Assembly: GCA_949825025.1 (NCBI GenBank)
Contig: OX463784.1
Span: 19,090,761 to 19,154,760, forward strand
Source of the DNA: Siphlonurus alternatus
Lineage: Eukaryota > Arthropoda > Insecta > Ephemeroptera > Siphlonuridae
Reading direction: 5' to 3'
DNA length: 64,000 nt
Of this stretch, positions 54,686-64,000 are shown piece by piece (the stretch's first letter is position 1; each line of letters starts with the position of its first letter). The notes under the pieces were generated by a model. It was not told where the DNA came from and did not search any database. It worked only from the letters and a program-made list of their open reading frames with translations. Both the position numbers and the translations under genes were made by a program.

Positions 54686-57600
54686 AAATACACGATTTAC
54701 GAAGAAAGTTATCCAGGTTTCTCACTAAACACATTTAGTGCCATTGAATTAGACTGATGCTAACCGTATTTAGTAAGAAAACTGGATGAATTCTGTATAA
54801 CTCTTTCGTGAATCACCCCCATTATGACTTGATGTTGATCAGGTATTGGACTGTAATTGGAATTGGAGCGAACTGAAAATTTTGTACACTCGTTTCCTTG
54901 GAAATTTTCTATTTGCAACTTTGTTAATCAGCATGTCCCCGTGAGTATAATAACACATGGCGTAACACATGGCTATTCAAATAGGAATTTTCCGATGCAA
55001 CGAATGTACTATAAAATGTACAAAAAGAACATAGAAATATTTACAAGACCCCAACATCCCTTCCAATATGTCAAGAAGGTTGTTGCTGGCTTGCTTATTA
55101 ATAAAATATAAACCTTATCGGAAATTATGTTTAGAATTATAATAGCTTCATTTGTAATCTTCAATTAATTGTTAATTTAAGTAATTTTGATGTTACAGGA
55201 CTCGGCTATGCTATCTTGGCTAACGTACCTCCTGTGGTTGGAATTTACATGGCATTCTTCCCAATGATACCTTACTTCTTCCTCGGAACTTCCAGACATA
55301 ATTCCATGGGTACGTTTTATAGTAATAGAAAACTAATTAATTTTGGGGACAATTGTAGTACTTTCAATTTTAAATTTCATTCTGAATTGTTTGTAGTTAA
55401 TTCTTCCTTATATACTGTATACCAAAGTCTTCTACTCGCACAATGGTTGTAACAAACCATTGTTTATAATGTCTGTCGCATGAAGCCTTTTTCATTGTTA
55501 AACATGGGACGACGTAGTGCCTAATTTTGCACCAGAGCAGAGAACGTAATGGCATTGTTGGCGCTAGGCAACGGTGTCAACTTCATAATTAACGGTCATT
55601 TTCCATAAGTTAACATGTAAATCAACAACCGTCCCATGTTTTTCCTTTCACGCGACAGACATTACACAACAATACTTTGTTTACCAACAACGAGCAGAAG
55701 ACTGCTGTATACTTGGTGTAATTGACAATGTATTAATTAATGGATAATATTATTTAAATATCAATATTGCTATAATGCTCAAAAGTATGAATATAAAATA
55801 ATGTTTAATTTATTTGTATATTTAAATTATATACATTTGTTTGAAATAGCTTCCTTTATATCTAAATTATTGAAGCATAAATTAAATAAATTATAATTTA
55901 TTTAAATAAAACAGCAAAACCATAAATATACTATTTAATTTATATTCATAACTGTATGTATTAATTATTAGTAATTATCAATGAACAATATAAAAAAAAG
56001 TCCTTGTATCTTTGCAAAGCTTGAGTTTAATTATCATCCAATTATCATATACATGTTTATTTCTGTTTGTACATTGATATTTAAATTAAACAAGATGTTT
56101 CTTTACTTATATAAACTTGTTTTAACAGGCACGTTTGCTGTAATCTGTTTACTCGTTGGTAAATCCGTTTCTACATACAGTCAAAATCCTACTTATACTC
56201 ATGTTATGGAAAAGGAAGTAAACGGAACGCTAATGAATGTAGATGAGATGTACACAGAACTTGAAATAGGAACGGCGGTGACTTTCTTCTGTGCTCTGTG
56301 GCAGGTTAGTGTTTACATTAACATTATCATATATTTATAGGTATTGATAACCTTAAGATATTAGCAAAAATTCAATGTACTATGTACTTCAATTCTTACT
56401 ACGTTTTTTTTTTTTTTTTTTTTACCTAAAAAATACTTATTTTATTTTCTTATTAGCTCAAAGCGAGGATGAAATGGAAAAAATATTTTTAATATTTTTT
56501 GTTCAATAAGAGAAAAAAGAGACGTATTCTTGTATTTTTTTTACCCTCGCAAATAGTTCAAAAGATGATGAGAAACGTTAAAAATGAATAAAACATACAT
56601 TTTTCAGTGTAAAATTTGATATTAATTTAACTATCTTAGCAATTACTTTATCTCCATGTTATCTATCTTCATGGTTTAGCTCCTCATGTACGCGTGCCAC
56701 ATGGGAGTGGTGTGCACGCTTCTGTCAGACGCCCTGGTCAGCAGTTTCATCACTGGAGCTGGCATGCACATCTTCACCTCGCAAATCAAGGAAGTGATCG
56801 GGATTCCAGTAGGAAAACACAAAGGACCGCTCTACATGGTCTGGGTGAGTTTCTACCTGCAATAATTGCATGTAGAATTAAAGTTGCGTGGAATGCAGAA
56901 TTTATATATAATATATATATAGCATATAAAGAAGGTTTTCTGACGAGGGTTCATTATAATAAATGGTAATTGAATCTTACCGGACTGTTTCCACTCGTCG
57001 ATTTTGTTGTAGTACGTCGAGAAACTTGAGCACTGAATTATGTTAATGTTTTTATTATTATCACTACACTTCAGGTGCACCTGTTTTCTTTATTAGCTTT
57101 CGGGAATCATCTGTTCCCTTCCTCGGATAAATCGAGTAAAAAACATTAACATTATAATTCAGTGCTCAAGTTTCTCGACGTACTACAACAAAATCGGCGA
57201 GTGGAAACAGTCCGGTAAGATTCAATTACCATTTATTATATATAGCATATTTAATAACTATCTGAATTTAATTATTATAACTAGAGGATTAAATGCATAA
57301 ATACTGTAGCCTATTTTAATAAAATAATTTATATTCGCAATGTGCAGTAGTTGCCTGCTATGCTGTGTGAAAAATGTTTTTTATTTGTAATATTTTTACA
57401 ACAATTAGAGGAAATTTATGAACTCTTTCACAATTTTGAATTACATTAATATTATAAGTATTTAATTATTTGTAATTGTAACAATTATATTACGAATAGT
57501 TCATGATAAGAAGGGAAGCCAGCCAAGTTAATTGAAGTTATTTCATACACCATAATGCATATCAGTAATTATTTATATTTTATTAGTAAATATTTTAAAT

Positions 57601-60600
57601 TAAAATAATCCTGATAATTTGTATCTATTTTTAAATTTTAAAAATTAAAATAAAACATTTTAAAATAAATTTATAAATAATAATTTTTTAATATTTAATT
57701 AACAAAAGAATTTATATTTACAGATATACGTGGACATGTTCAACAACCTGATAAGCTCTACTCCAGACCAAAGAACCACCGTATACACTGCTTTAACTAT
57801 ATCAGCCGTATCCATGACATTATTACTTATCACTGCATACATAATTAGAGTAAGTAATTGTCGTAATTGTTAATGTACCGAAACTAATTCAAGTTTATCA
57901 TTTTAGCCATGGCTGGAAAAATATACAAAAGTTCCATTTCCTGCAGAATTAATTTTAGTTGTGGTTGGTGTTGTACTTTCTGTTAATTTGGAACTACCAA
58001 AAAATTATGGAACTAAACCAATCGGTACTATACCTACTGGGTAAGTAATTAACTTAATTTAATTAAATATTTAATGAACATATATTGAGTACTCCCATTG
58101 CATGAAGAGAGTTTTAGTACTATAAAACGAAAATTAAATAAAAAAAAGTTTTAGTCTTATTAATTGGTAGCAAAATAGAACATTTTCCTTTTTGTTTTGA
58201 AACAATTTAATTCATTTTATTAATTCATTTTATTAAATTAAACGTGAAAGAAATTTGTAAATAATCTATCAACTAAATTAATATATGTTGTATTAAATTT
58301 AATGAAATTCTTAAGTAGTCACAAAATTGGTCGAGAATATATTCAGATATCTATCTAGCCGCGGTTAGTACCATTTAGTTAGACTGGTGCTAACCGTGGT
58401 TATATTAGTGAGAACCTGCACTGAGATCTTTCATGAGTCATGCCAAAGATTTTCCATTAGTCCATATTATATATAAAGTGATATTCCTTCACTGAATTTA
58501 ACAAGAATTCAAATAACTAAATTACGTACAATGTTCCAGGTTACCAGGCCCCCAGATTCCCTACCTGAACCTTTTCCCAGACCTGATAGTGGAGAGTTTC
58601 GTGACCGCTATGGTGGCGTACGCCGTGTCAATGTCGATGGCCCTTATCCTGGCAGAGGGGGAGGACTATGAGGTGGACTCTAACCAAGAGCTGCTGGCTC
58701 AGGTAAGACAAACTACCCATGTAACATATAACGGAAAAACAACGTCACTTTTTGGATGTTTTGGTTTTAAAAATTTTGCGTTGCATATAGAACGTCTATA
58801 AAACCTTTTATTAATGTTTCCTAAAATTATGCTTAAATGTGATAAATAAATATCAAGACAGGTCTAAAATTATTTTATTAAATATTTTACCCAATTATTT
58901 TTTAATTCTTTGAATATTATTTTAATGAATGACGTACATCGAAAATATGTTTTTCATGCGATATAAAATCATTCCGAAAATAGCTATATTTATACCTTTT
59001 TTAATCGTTTTTATCTCTGCACAGTGAGGTTTTTAACACGCCGCTATAGCCAAAATAATGTAAATAAATAACGTCAGATATAATAATTATCTGTTTATTT
59101 TTAAGTTAATATTTAAGTTAACGTAGAAATAAATTAAAAAATTTATAACAATTAAATTACCACATTAATTTTCTACAATTTTATCGGGTTAAAAAAATAT
59201 AGATGTATGTATACTTCTAATAACAGATTCTTTAAAATAATATTAATATTGAAAACTTATTTCACAGTAAAATTCAGAAAAAATAATTATTTTATATAAT
59301 ATGTAATGAGAAAAAATATTATAAGTCGAGAAAATTATCGTTAAAGTAAAAGATCTCGCGCATATCCAGCCGACCGGCCAAGCAGCATCATGTGTGGTCG
59401 TGAGAAAAGACGCCGGACGCCGGAGCTGGCGCGGCGAGGAGACATTAAATTTAATGTGTTTTAACGAAATTTAATTTAAAATTTAACAACCGGCAAAGAT
59501 GACGAATTCATCTCGCGATCTGATTGGAAGAAAGGGATCATCTGTTGTCTGAATCACTGCTGTTTGGCGAGATGTGACGCCTAAAGACTCCTTTCTTCCT
59601 CTAGTCCGCGATATTTTTTCTAGAGATAGGACGTGTGAACAGTGCATTGGGAGTTTTGTTTAATTGAAAGTGTTAATATTTACTGTACCCCAGTACTCAT
59701 TAATTTAATTTTTAGTTTAAATAAATACCTTTTACAGTGGCCACAAAGTGATATTGAATATAGAATAAATTCAACTTAAATTTACCTGGAGTACAATTAA
59801 TGAAAACTAGATCTATTTATGGTGTGCGTAGAATGGCAGTTTCACTGTATTAAATTATTATTATGTACCGCCGGTGTTCAAAAGTTAAGAAACTCCCGTT
59901 TTGTAATTCATTTTATAAAGGAAATATAATATTGCAGTGTATACATTTCATATAGAGTGCAATATTGATGTCATTTTTAAAGTGATTACTGACATGACGT
60001 GTTTGTGTAATATTTTTAATAGCACAGCAGAAACAAGTTTCGGTGAGTAACTAGAATTTACTTATAATTTGCAAAAATCATTTGCCTCTATTGCTTAAAA
60101 AAAAATTAGTTGTAGAGCGTTTATAATTTTTATAAATGCAAATTATTATTTAATATAATAAATTTCAATTAATATCAAGAAACGACGAGCTAAACGAGCC
60201 GAATATTCAAGAAAATATTTTTGGCGGCAAGAAAAAAAAAATCCCCCCCCCCCTAATTAATTTGGTTGCAGAACAGGTTTTTATTGGCTGTTTTGCACGA
60301 CGTTTCCGCAACGGAAACATACCGGTCCTAGGAAACCTCTTGAATCCGTATTTTGATCACCGATATAAAACGGATCCAAAGATGGATTAAATCCGTTGTT
60401 GTAACATATCCTTGTTACATGGGTACCCTTAGACGATTCACATGTCTTTTTTTTTTTTAATTGAACCCTGATGTAAAGTACTGGTCACAAGTGACATTTG
60501 ACTTTATAGCTTCCCGGCTTTTCTTAGACCCAAACTAACATATTGTTGCAGTGTCACCGACCGACAATGTGAAACTCACACTTGATTTTCTGCAGCTAAA

Positions 60601-61083
60601 TCTTATCTCCTGAAATTTTTTTTTTTTTTTTTTTTTTAGTAATATAGGGTGCGATTCAAGAAGAGAGTTATCCAGGTTTCTCACTAACCACGTTTAGTGC
60701 CATGGAATTAAGCTGGTGCTAACCGCGGTTAGTGAGAAAGCTGGGTAAATTTCTGGATAACTCTTTCGTGAATCGCCCCCATAGTTTTTTATTATATTTT
60801 ACAAATATAAATCAAATAGACAATATGACAATTTTTTTAAAATAAAATTAAAATATTATTTATTAAATTTATATTAAAATTTTAACTAATTTTTGTACAA
60901 TTTCAGGGTGTAGGCAATCTCGTATGTTCATTTTTCTCCTGCGTCACATTCGGAGCCTCTCTAAGTCGCAGTATGGTGTTACGTCAAGTTGGAGGAAGGA
61001 CTCAGTTCACTGGACTCATAGCCAGTGGACTTATTGTCATAATATTACTGTGGATTGCAGACTTCTTTGAGCCTCTACCAAGG
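53841..61083 (+). CDS. SLC26-family anion transporter (prestin/SLC26A6-like), 3'-partial, 9 coding exons
   Basis: SLC26 proteins are plasma-membrane anion exchangers or channels with a 14-helix core and a C-terminal STAS domain. Nine exons with GT-AG introns join in frame: 53841-53997, 54432-54593, 55199-55309, 56129-56304, 56680-56844, 57724-57849, 57907-58040, 58540-58702 and 60907-61083, giving 457 residues. Residues 83-123 hold the family hallmark ([32 protein letters not shown]), followed by HNSMGTFAV near 140-148. N175-G-T is a possible glycosylation sequon in an extracellular loop. DSNQELLAQ is at 390-398 and SLSRS at 416-420; its Ser418-Arg419 match the anion-site Ser398-Arg399 of mammalian prestin. 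The start is the first ATG after an in-frame TAA at 53826. Family members are usually 650-800 residues, so the final helices and STAS lie beyond the window. Assignment to SLC26 is near certain; the subtype and substrate are not decided. Confidence 0.95.
54432..54593 (+). CDS. SLC26 coding exon 2 (start of membrane domain)
   Basis: The acceptor is CTGTACAG and the donor GGTATGTA. The exon encodes residues 53-106 with the classic run [18 protein letters not shown] then [10 protein letters not shown]. The phase-1 base from exon 1 completes Ile53, which supports the junction. Confidence 0.93.
54692..54820. mobile_element. Family 1 foldback element in SLC26 intron 2
   Basis: CGATTTACGAAGAAAGTTAT at the left pairs with ATAACTCTTTCGTGAATCAC at the right. 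The inner arms TTTCTCACTAAACACATTTA and TAAGAAAACTGGAT complete the palindrome. A poly-A run lies directly upstream (54655-54677). Confidence 0.8.
54884..55009. mobile_element. Family 2 foldback element in SLC26 intron 2
   Basis: GTACACTCGTTTCCTTGGAA at the left and GATGCAACGAATGTAC at the right are inverted. The inner CTTTGTTAATCAGCATG is conserved. It lies 64 bp downstream of a Family 1 copy. Confidence 0.75.
55199..55309 (+). CDS. SLC26 coding exon 3 (sulfate-transporter signature region)
   Basis: The acceptor is TGTTACAG and the donor GTACGTTT. The exon encodes residues 107-143: [17 protein letters not shown], then [20 protein letters not shown]. It broadly matches the SLC26/SulP signature ending in a small-residue, Ser, basic pattern (here Gly-Thr-Ser-Arg). 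Confidence 0.94.
55414..55714. mobile_element. foldback MITE in SLC26 intron 3 (about 300 bp)
   Basis: TGTATACCAAAGTCTTCTAC at the left pairs with GCAGAAGACTGCTGTATAC at the right. The inner arms AATGTCTGTCGCATGAAG and CACGCGACAGACATTACA, and AACATGGGACG and CGTCCCATGTT, extend the fold to about 100 bp per arm. Confidence 0.8.
56129..56304 (+). CDS. SLC26 coding exon 4
   Basis: The acceptor is TTTTAACAG and the donor GTTAGTG. Residues 144-202 begin [14 protein letters not shown], the conserved helix after the H-x-S-x-G motif. A hydrophilic loop with N175-G-T follows, then the next helix ([15 protein letters not shown]). Reading upstream of 56129 runs into intron, so an apparent open frame beginning near 55981 is not a real start. 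Confidence 0.93.
56680..56844 (+). CDS. SLC26 coding exon 5
   Basis: The acceptor is ATGGTTTAG and the donor GTGAGTTT. Residues 203-257 include [17 protein letters not shown] followed by [12 protein letters not shown], a well-conserved SLC26 stretch. Exon length is a multiple of three (phase 0 at both ends) and GC is clearly higher than in the flanking introns. Confidence 0.94.
56956..57240. repeat. nearly perfect inverted duplication in SLC26 intron 5
   Basis: The left arm (56956-57055) and right arm (57136-57240) are about 100 bp each. I see only one substitution (CTCGTCG against CGGCGAG) and a two-base indel. The spacer is about 80 bp. The arms contain TCTTACCGGACTGTTTCCAC and CTTGAGCACTGAATTAT. 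Such high similarity suggests a recent event. Confidence 0.9.
57724..57849 (+). CDS. SLC26 coding exon 6
   Basis: The acceptor is TATTTACAG and the donor GTAAGTAA. Residues 258-299 comprise a hydrophilic stretch ([18 protein letters not shown]) and then a hydrophobic helix ([20 protein letters not shown]). It is phase 0 at both ends. Confidence 0.9.
57907..58040 (+). CDS. SLC26 coding exon 7
   Basis: The acceptor is TCATTTTAG and the donor GTAAGTAA. The exon encodes residues 300-343 plus two bases of 344. [20 protein letters not shown] matches the SLC26 'P-x-P-x-E-L-I' helix. The preceding intron is only 57 bp. Confidence 0.92.
58346..58442. mobile_element. Family 1 foldback element in SLC26 intron 7, degenerate
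   Basis: GCCGCGGTTAGTACCATTTA and ACTGGTGCTAACCGTGGTTA match the Family 1 core. The outer arms are eroded (GAGATCTTTCATGAGTCATG). Confidence 0.65.
58540..58702 (+). CDS. SLC26 coding exon 8
   Basis: The acceptor is TGTTCCAG and the donor GTAAGAC. Residues 344-398 include the helix [20 protein letters not shown] and end in the conserved DSNQELLAQ. Gly344 is completed across the junction. Confidence 0.94.
59340..59640. promoter_or_regulatory. CpG-rich patch in SLC26 intron 8, possible regulatory region
   Basis: In a strongly AT-rich intron, this block contains AGCCGACCGGCCAAG, GACGCCGGACGCCGGAGC and TGGCGCGGCGAGGAG with many CpGs. No open frame resembles the transporter. It could be an alternative promoter, an enhancer, or an unrecognised repeat. 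Confidence 0.3.
60647..60780. mobile_element. Family 1 foldback element in SLC26 intron 8 (best copy)
   Basis: The left arm GGGTGCGATTCAAGAAGAGA and TTATCCAGGTTTCTCACTAA folds on the right arm ending CTCTTTCGTGAATCGCCCCC. The palindrome runs almost the full 134 bp. A poly-T run (60617-60638) sits just upstream. No coding capacity; consistent with a foldback MITE. Confidence 0.85.
60907..61083 (+). CDS. SLC26 coding exon 9 (last one in the window)
   Basis: The acceptor is CAATTTCAG and the donor GTAAGTCT. Residues 399-457 are [37 protein letters not shown] and a following helix ending FEPLPR. The SLSRS motif carries the predicted anion-coordinating Ser-Arg pair. The exon ends in phase 0. I found no convincing next exon in 61084-64000. 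Confidence 0.94.
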
Positions 61084-61436
61084 GTAAGTCTAAGAATTGT
61101 GGATACAAGTATGTCTTAGATTTTTCAATCCTTCTAATAACATTGACTCATGACCTCATTGTTGTAAAATGATTTTATAGAGTAAGGGGTATTAACTAAA
61201 AGTAAGATAAAGATTAATCCTTAATCAAATCCAAATTCTCTGGTATCAAAATTTGCTAGCGTTAACTTTGACTACTTCAAAGGTGAAGCTTAAACTAGTA
61301 GATCTGTAATTATAATATGAAGGAACTCAATTCAATAGACTCGTGATCAAAGAGGTGATTCTTAATATGGAATTCATTGTTTATACTATACCGTTATCAA
61401 ATATGTAAGTCTTTAGACTATGGTTTCTCCATGGAC

Positions 61437-61440
<4 letters not shown>

Positions 61441-61512
<72 letters not shown>
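61441..61512. repeat. (TA)n microsatellite in the SLC26 intron after exon 9
   Basis: A TA array of about 72 bp. Confidence 0.97.
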
Positions 61513-61516
<4 letters not shown>

Positions 61517-62275
61517 TACACGTTTTTTATCCTAGCTATAATATAGCCGCCATTAATTGCCTATACAGTATTTATAAAGTATATACATGGATTGTTCTAG
61601 CTTTAATACTAAAAAAATGAAAATTAAGCAAATCATATTTGTTAAAAAAAAAATTATTTAACTGGAAAGTAATTCACGGAATGTTTTTTTACTAATACTC
61701 AAGTACTGAAGTACTTTAAATATACAAAACAAAAATTCAATTCAAGTTATTTCCAATAAGCTATAACTGTTGATGCAATAAAATATATGTGTACTAAAAT
61801 GATTTGAAAGTACATACCACACACAGTCAGCGTTTACAAATGAAGTTTATATTCCCCCTTTTCATATCTACGTACCTCATATATGATAACATCGATTTAT
61901 TGATTTACCCACAATTTAAATTTTGTTGCACACATATCGTCGCCACTAATAGTTTCAATTTGTATGCAGAGGTAGTGTGTTTACTTGTTTTAGAACCACG
62001 AGGTAGATTACTATATATATACATACAGTGGATCATACAATTTATTATTGAATTTCAAAACATATTTTACTCAATATGTGAATCACTATATTTACGTATA
62101 GATGTGTATTGATCTATCTCTATGGTTTAATGTAATGAAAAAAATATGCTAATAATAATTATTAAATTCCAGGAATCACTAAATTTAATACATTATTGGA
62201 TTTTTTTTCTATTTATATAGTTTTAATAATTCTTAAAAAAGAAAAAGAAATAGAAATAGTTGGTACTTGAAATTT

Positions 62276-62560
62276 TTTAATGCTGCAGAAATGAATAGTG
62301 TACCAAATTATGCTAATTTGATTGTTTTCAAACTTTTTAAGCCCTGGAACTATTTTTCAAAATGATTGAAAGTAAAAAAGAGGTGCCAATATAGCTGTCA
62401 CTTCCTTAATAAAAAGATAGGACTTGAAAGGGGCGGTGAACTTTCAAGCAATACTTTAATTCCTAGCCCCTAAAAATTTATATAAAAAAATATCAGAATA
62501 GCATAATTTGGAACCATCTTTTCATTTCTACAATAAAAAAATACCATGCAGGTTGTCAAA
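62276..62560. mobile_element. Family 3 relative, degenerate (type C core)
   Basis: GCTGCAGAAATGAATAGTGT, CCCTGGAACTATTTTTC and TCAGAATAGCATAATTTGGA match the copy at 42953-43280. The ends have decayed and it is less palindromic. It lies in the SLC26 intron after exon 9. Confidence 0.65.
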
Positions 62561-64000
62561 ATATGAGTAAAATTAGTGATAAAAACATAATGATACGATA
62601 TAACTCCCTAATTGAGTGTTAGTTTTGTTTTAAATGTATAATTTTCTAGGGATGTAAGATCTAAAAATAAAATCTCTCTTCATGTGATTATACAATCCAA
62701 CAATTTATAATTTATCTTCTTAACCGTAATTTCTTAACTTGTTTACTTTAAATTTTGGTGTAAAAGCCACACATATAAATTTCATTGCTCATCTTGTGTA
62801 TATGGGAATTGGCTGTCGGTATTCGTGGTAATTTTTTATAATATATATTCACCCGCTGTATTTTAATTATAAAAATGTTGCCTAAGCTCAAGGCGAAATG
62901 GCACTATTAATATTTTATATGTCCGACAATATTATGTCTAATGTGATGAAGTATAATATCATGGCATGATATAGAGGGGGAAAAAAAATCAAATTTTACT
63001 ATTTCAGAACAAATGAAAGGTTGTTAGAAATTTATAGTATTTGAAATTCTATACTAGAAATATGCAGAAATTTGTGCCAACACTGATTAACTAATTTTAA
63101 TTAATTAACTAATAAATTGTAACAGATTACAAGCCATTATTTACAAAAAAATTTAGTACCTTGTGGTTGATAGGCAAATTTTTAGCATTTAATTTGACCA
63201 AAGAAATATTTCTTTTCCAATTTACTATAAGAGTTAAATGTCCTATAAAATTCCATTTATTTTGTCGTTGACGGTACAGTATAATATATAAAATTTTCGA
63301 TATAGAAGACCATCATGAGAGAAGACATGAGTGATATAAACATGTGAGTGGCAAAATAGGGGAGGACGTTGAAGAGATTGGGAGGGTGGTGGGGGGTAAT
63401 CCGGATCAAGCCAAGAATATTTGTCAAGCAGGAAATATGACGTGGGCTTTAACATGCAAGAAGTTATGAACAAGATTTTACAAACTGTCAAAAATCTCTT
63501 CGTTTTCCCTTCTTTTTTTCATAGCTTTAAAACTCTTCTAGACTACGTTTTATTTTTTAAGAATTTCGAATCGTGTACAAATTTAGAAATATAAGTTGTA
63601 GCTATATGGACGTCAAAACAAGGTAAATAAAATATGATGAATATCGTTGGATAAAACCAAGAGACATTTTAAACTTTAAAAGTTATGAATGGTACTCACG
63701 CAAAAATATTAACAATAAATCAAAGTATATTTGGATAATATTAGAACATATTTTTTTAACAGTAAAAATAAAAATATTTTATTTACAAAATTGTTGTTAT
63801 AATTAAAAAGTTGGCACAAATTAATGTTTCAAACGTATATAAATAATTCTTAAATTTTAAAATTCAAGCAATTGCTCTTGTTATTATGCTTTTTATATCA
63901 ATTACTAGGGAGTTTTTTCTTAAATTTAGATCGTTGTGAATCTGTTTCTCTCTAATTTATGTTCTTTTGTAAAAAATATATGCTAAAATAGGTAGCAAAT

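Larger units (their letters stand above)
61084..64000 (+). other. SLC26 intron after exon 9 (continues beyond window)
   Basis: It starts with donor GTAAGTCT. It contains the TA array at 61441-61512, the degraded Family 3 copy at 62276-62560 and a purine-rich patch at 63310-63400. No exon matching the remaining helices or STAS domain was found. Confidence 0.7.

Noticed and set aside
54857..55111. 84-codon open frame in SLC26 intron 2
   Set aside because: It crosses a Family 2 foldback element and has no splice support.
55981..56340. Possible separate 119-codon gene
   Set aside because: The second half is SLC26 exon 4 and the first half is intron 3 read through; splice sites at 56128/56129 and 56304/56305 explain it.
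56694..56969. 91-codon open frame in another frame of exon 5
   Set aside because: It is an out-of-frame shadow of exon 5 continuing into intron 5.
61804..62112. 102-codon open frame as the next SLC26 exon
   Set aside because: It has none of the expected late-helix or STAS sequence and lies in AT-rich intron.

Overview
This window reads as AT-rich nuclear DNA from an arthropod, most likely an insect. The basis is a multi-exon SLC26-type anion transporter with GT-AG introns, one exon resembling an arthropod secreted/membrane protein family (DUF7044-like), long (GA)n/(CT)n and (TA)n microsatellites, and many short inverted-repeat elements. I cannot name the species; a hemipteran is possible but only a guess. 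Nothing looks prokaryotic: no operons, ribosome binding sites or CRISPR arrays. I recognised no tRNA or rRNA gene.

Layout. Positions 1-37506 are almost entirely non-coding: AT-rich sequence, microsatellites, scattered foldback elements, a 5'-truncated LINE end (11601-11975) and a 5S-rRNA-like SINE (20539-20931). A convincing minus-strand exon lies at 37507-37648 and has no recognisable partner exon in the window. Positions 39592-43280 are a transposon cluster: an old foldback element carrying a hAT-type MITE with an 8-bp target duplication, a 1.7-kb TTAA-flanked piggyBac-like non-autonomous element (40864-42564), and a second SINE fragment abutting a foldback MITE. An unrecognised possible minus-strand exon sits at 46002-46136. 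Positions 48216-50354 hold further foldback MITEs and a large compound CT/CCCT microsatellite.

The main gene is SLC26, plus strand, with nine coding exons from 53841 to 61083 that splice in frame to 457 residues. This is the N-terminus and most of the membrane domain. The last transmembrane helices and the STAS domain are not in the window, so the gene continues past 64000. Several of its introns carry foldback elements.

Repeat families: Family 1 is a roughly 130-bp palindrome with GCGATTCACGAAAGAG ends. Family 2 is a 100-135-bp palindrome with GTACACTCGTCG ends. Family 3 is a roughly 320-bp palindrome whose core carries two TGACGTCA octamers exactly 51 bp apart in four copies, with interchangeable outer tips. 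Five more single inverted-repeat elements occur. I found no clear new multi-gene system. The most original signals are the Family 3 paired octamers and tips, the 5S-like SINE, the TTAA element, and a nearly perfect inverted duplication in SLC26 intron 5 whose arms contain a splice-site-bounded 50-nt module.
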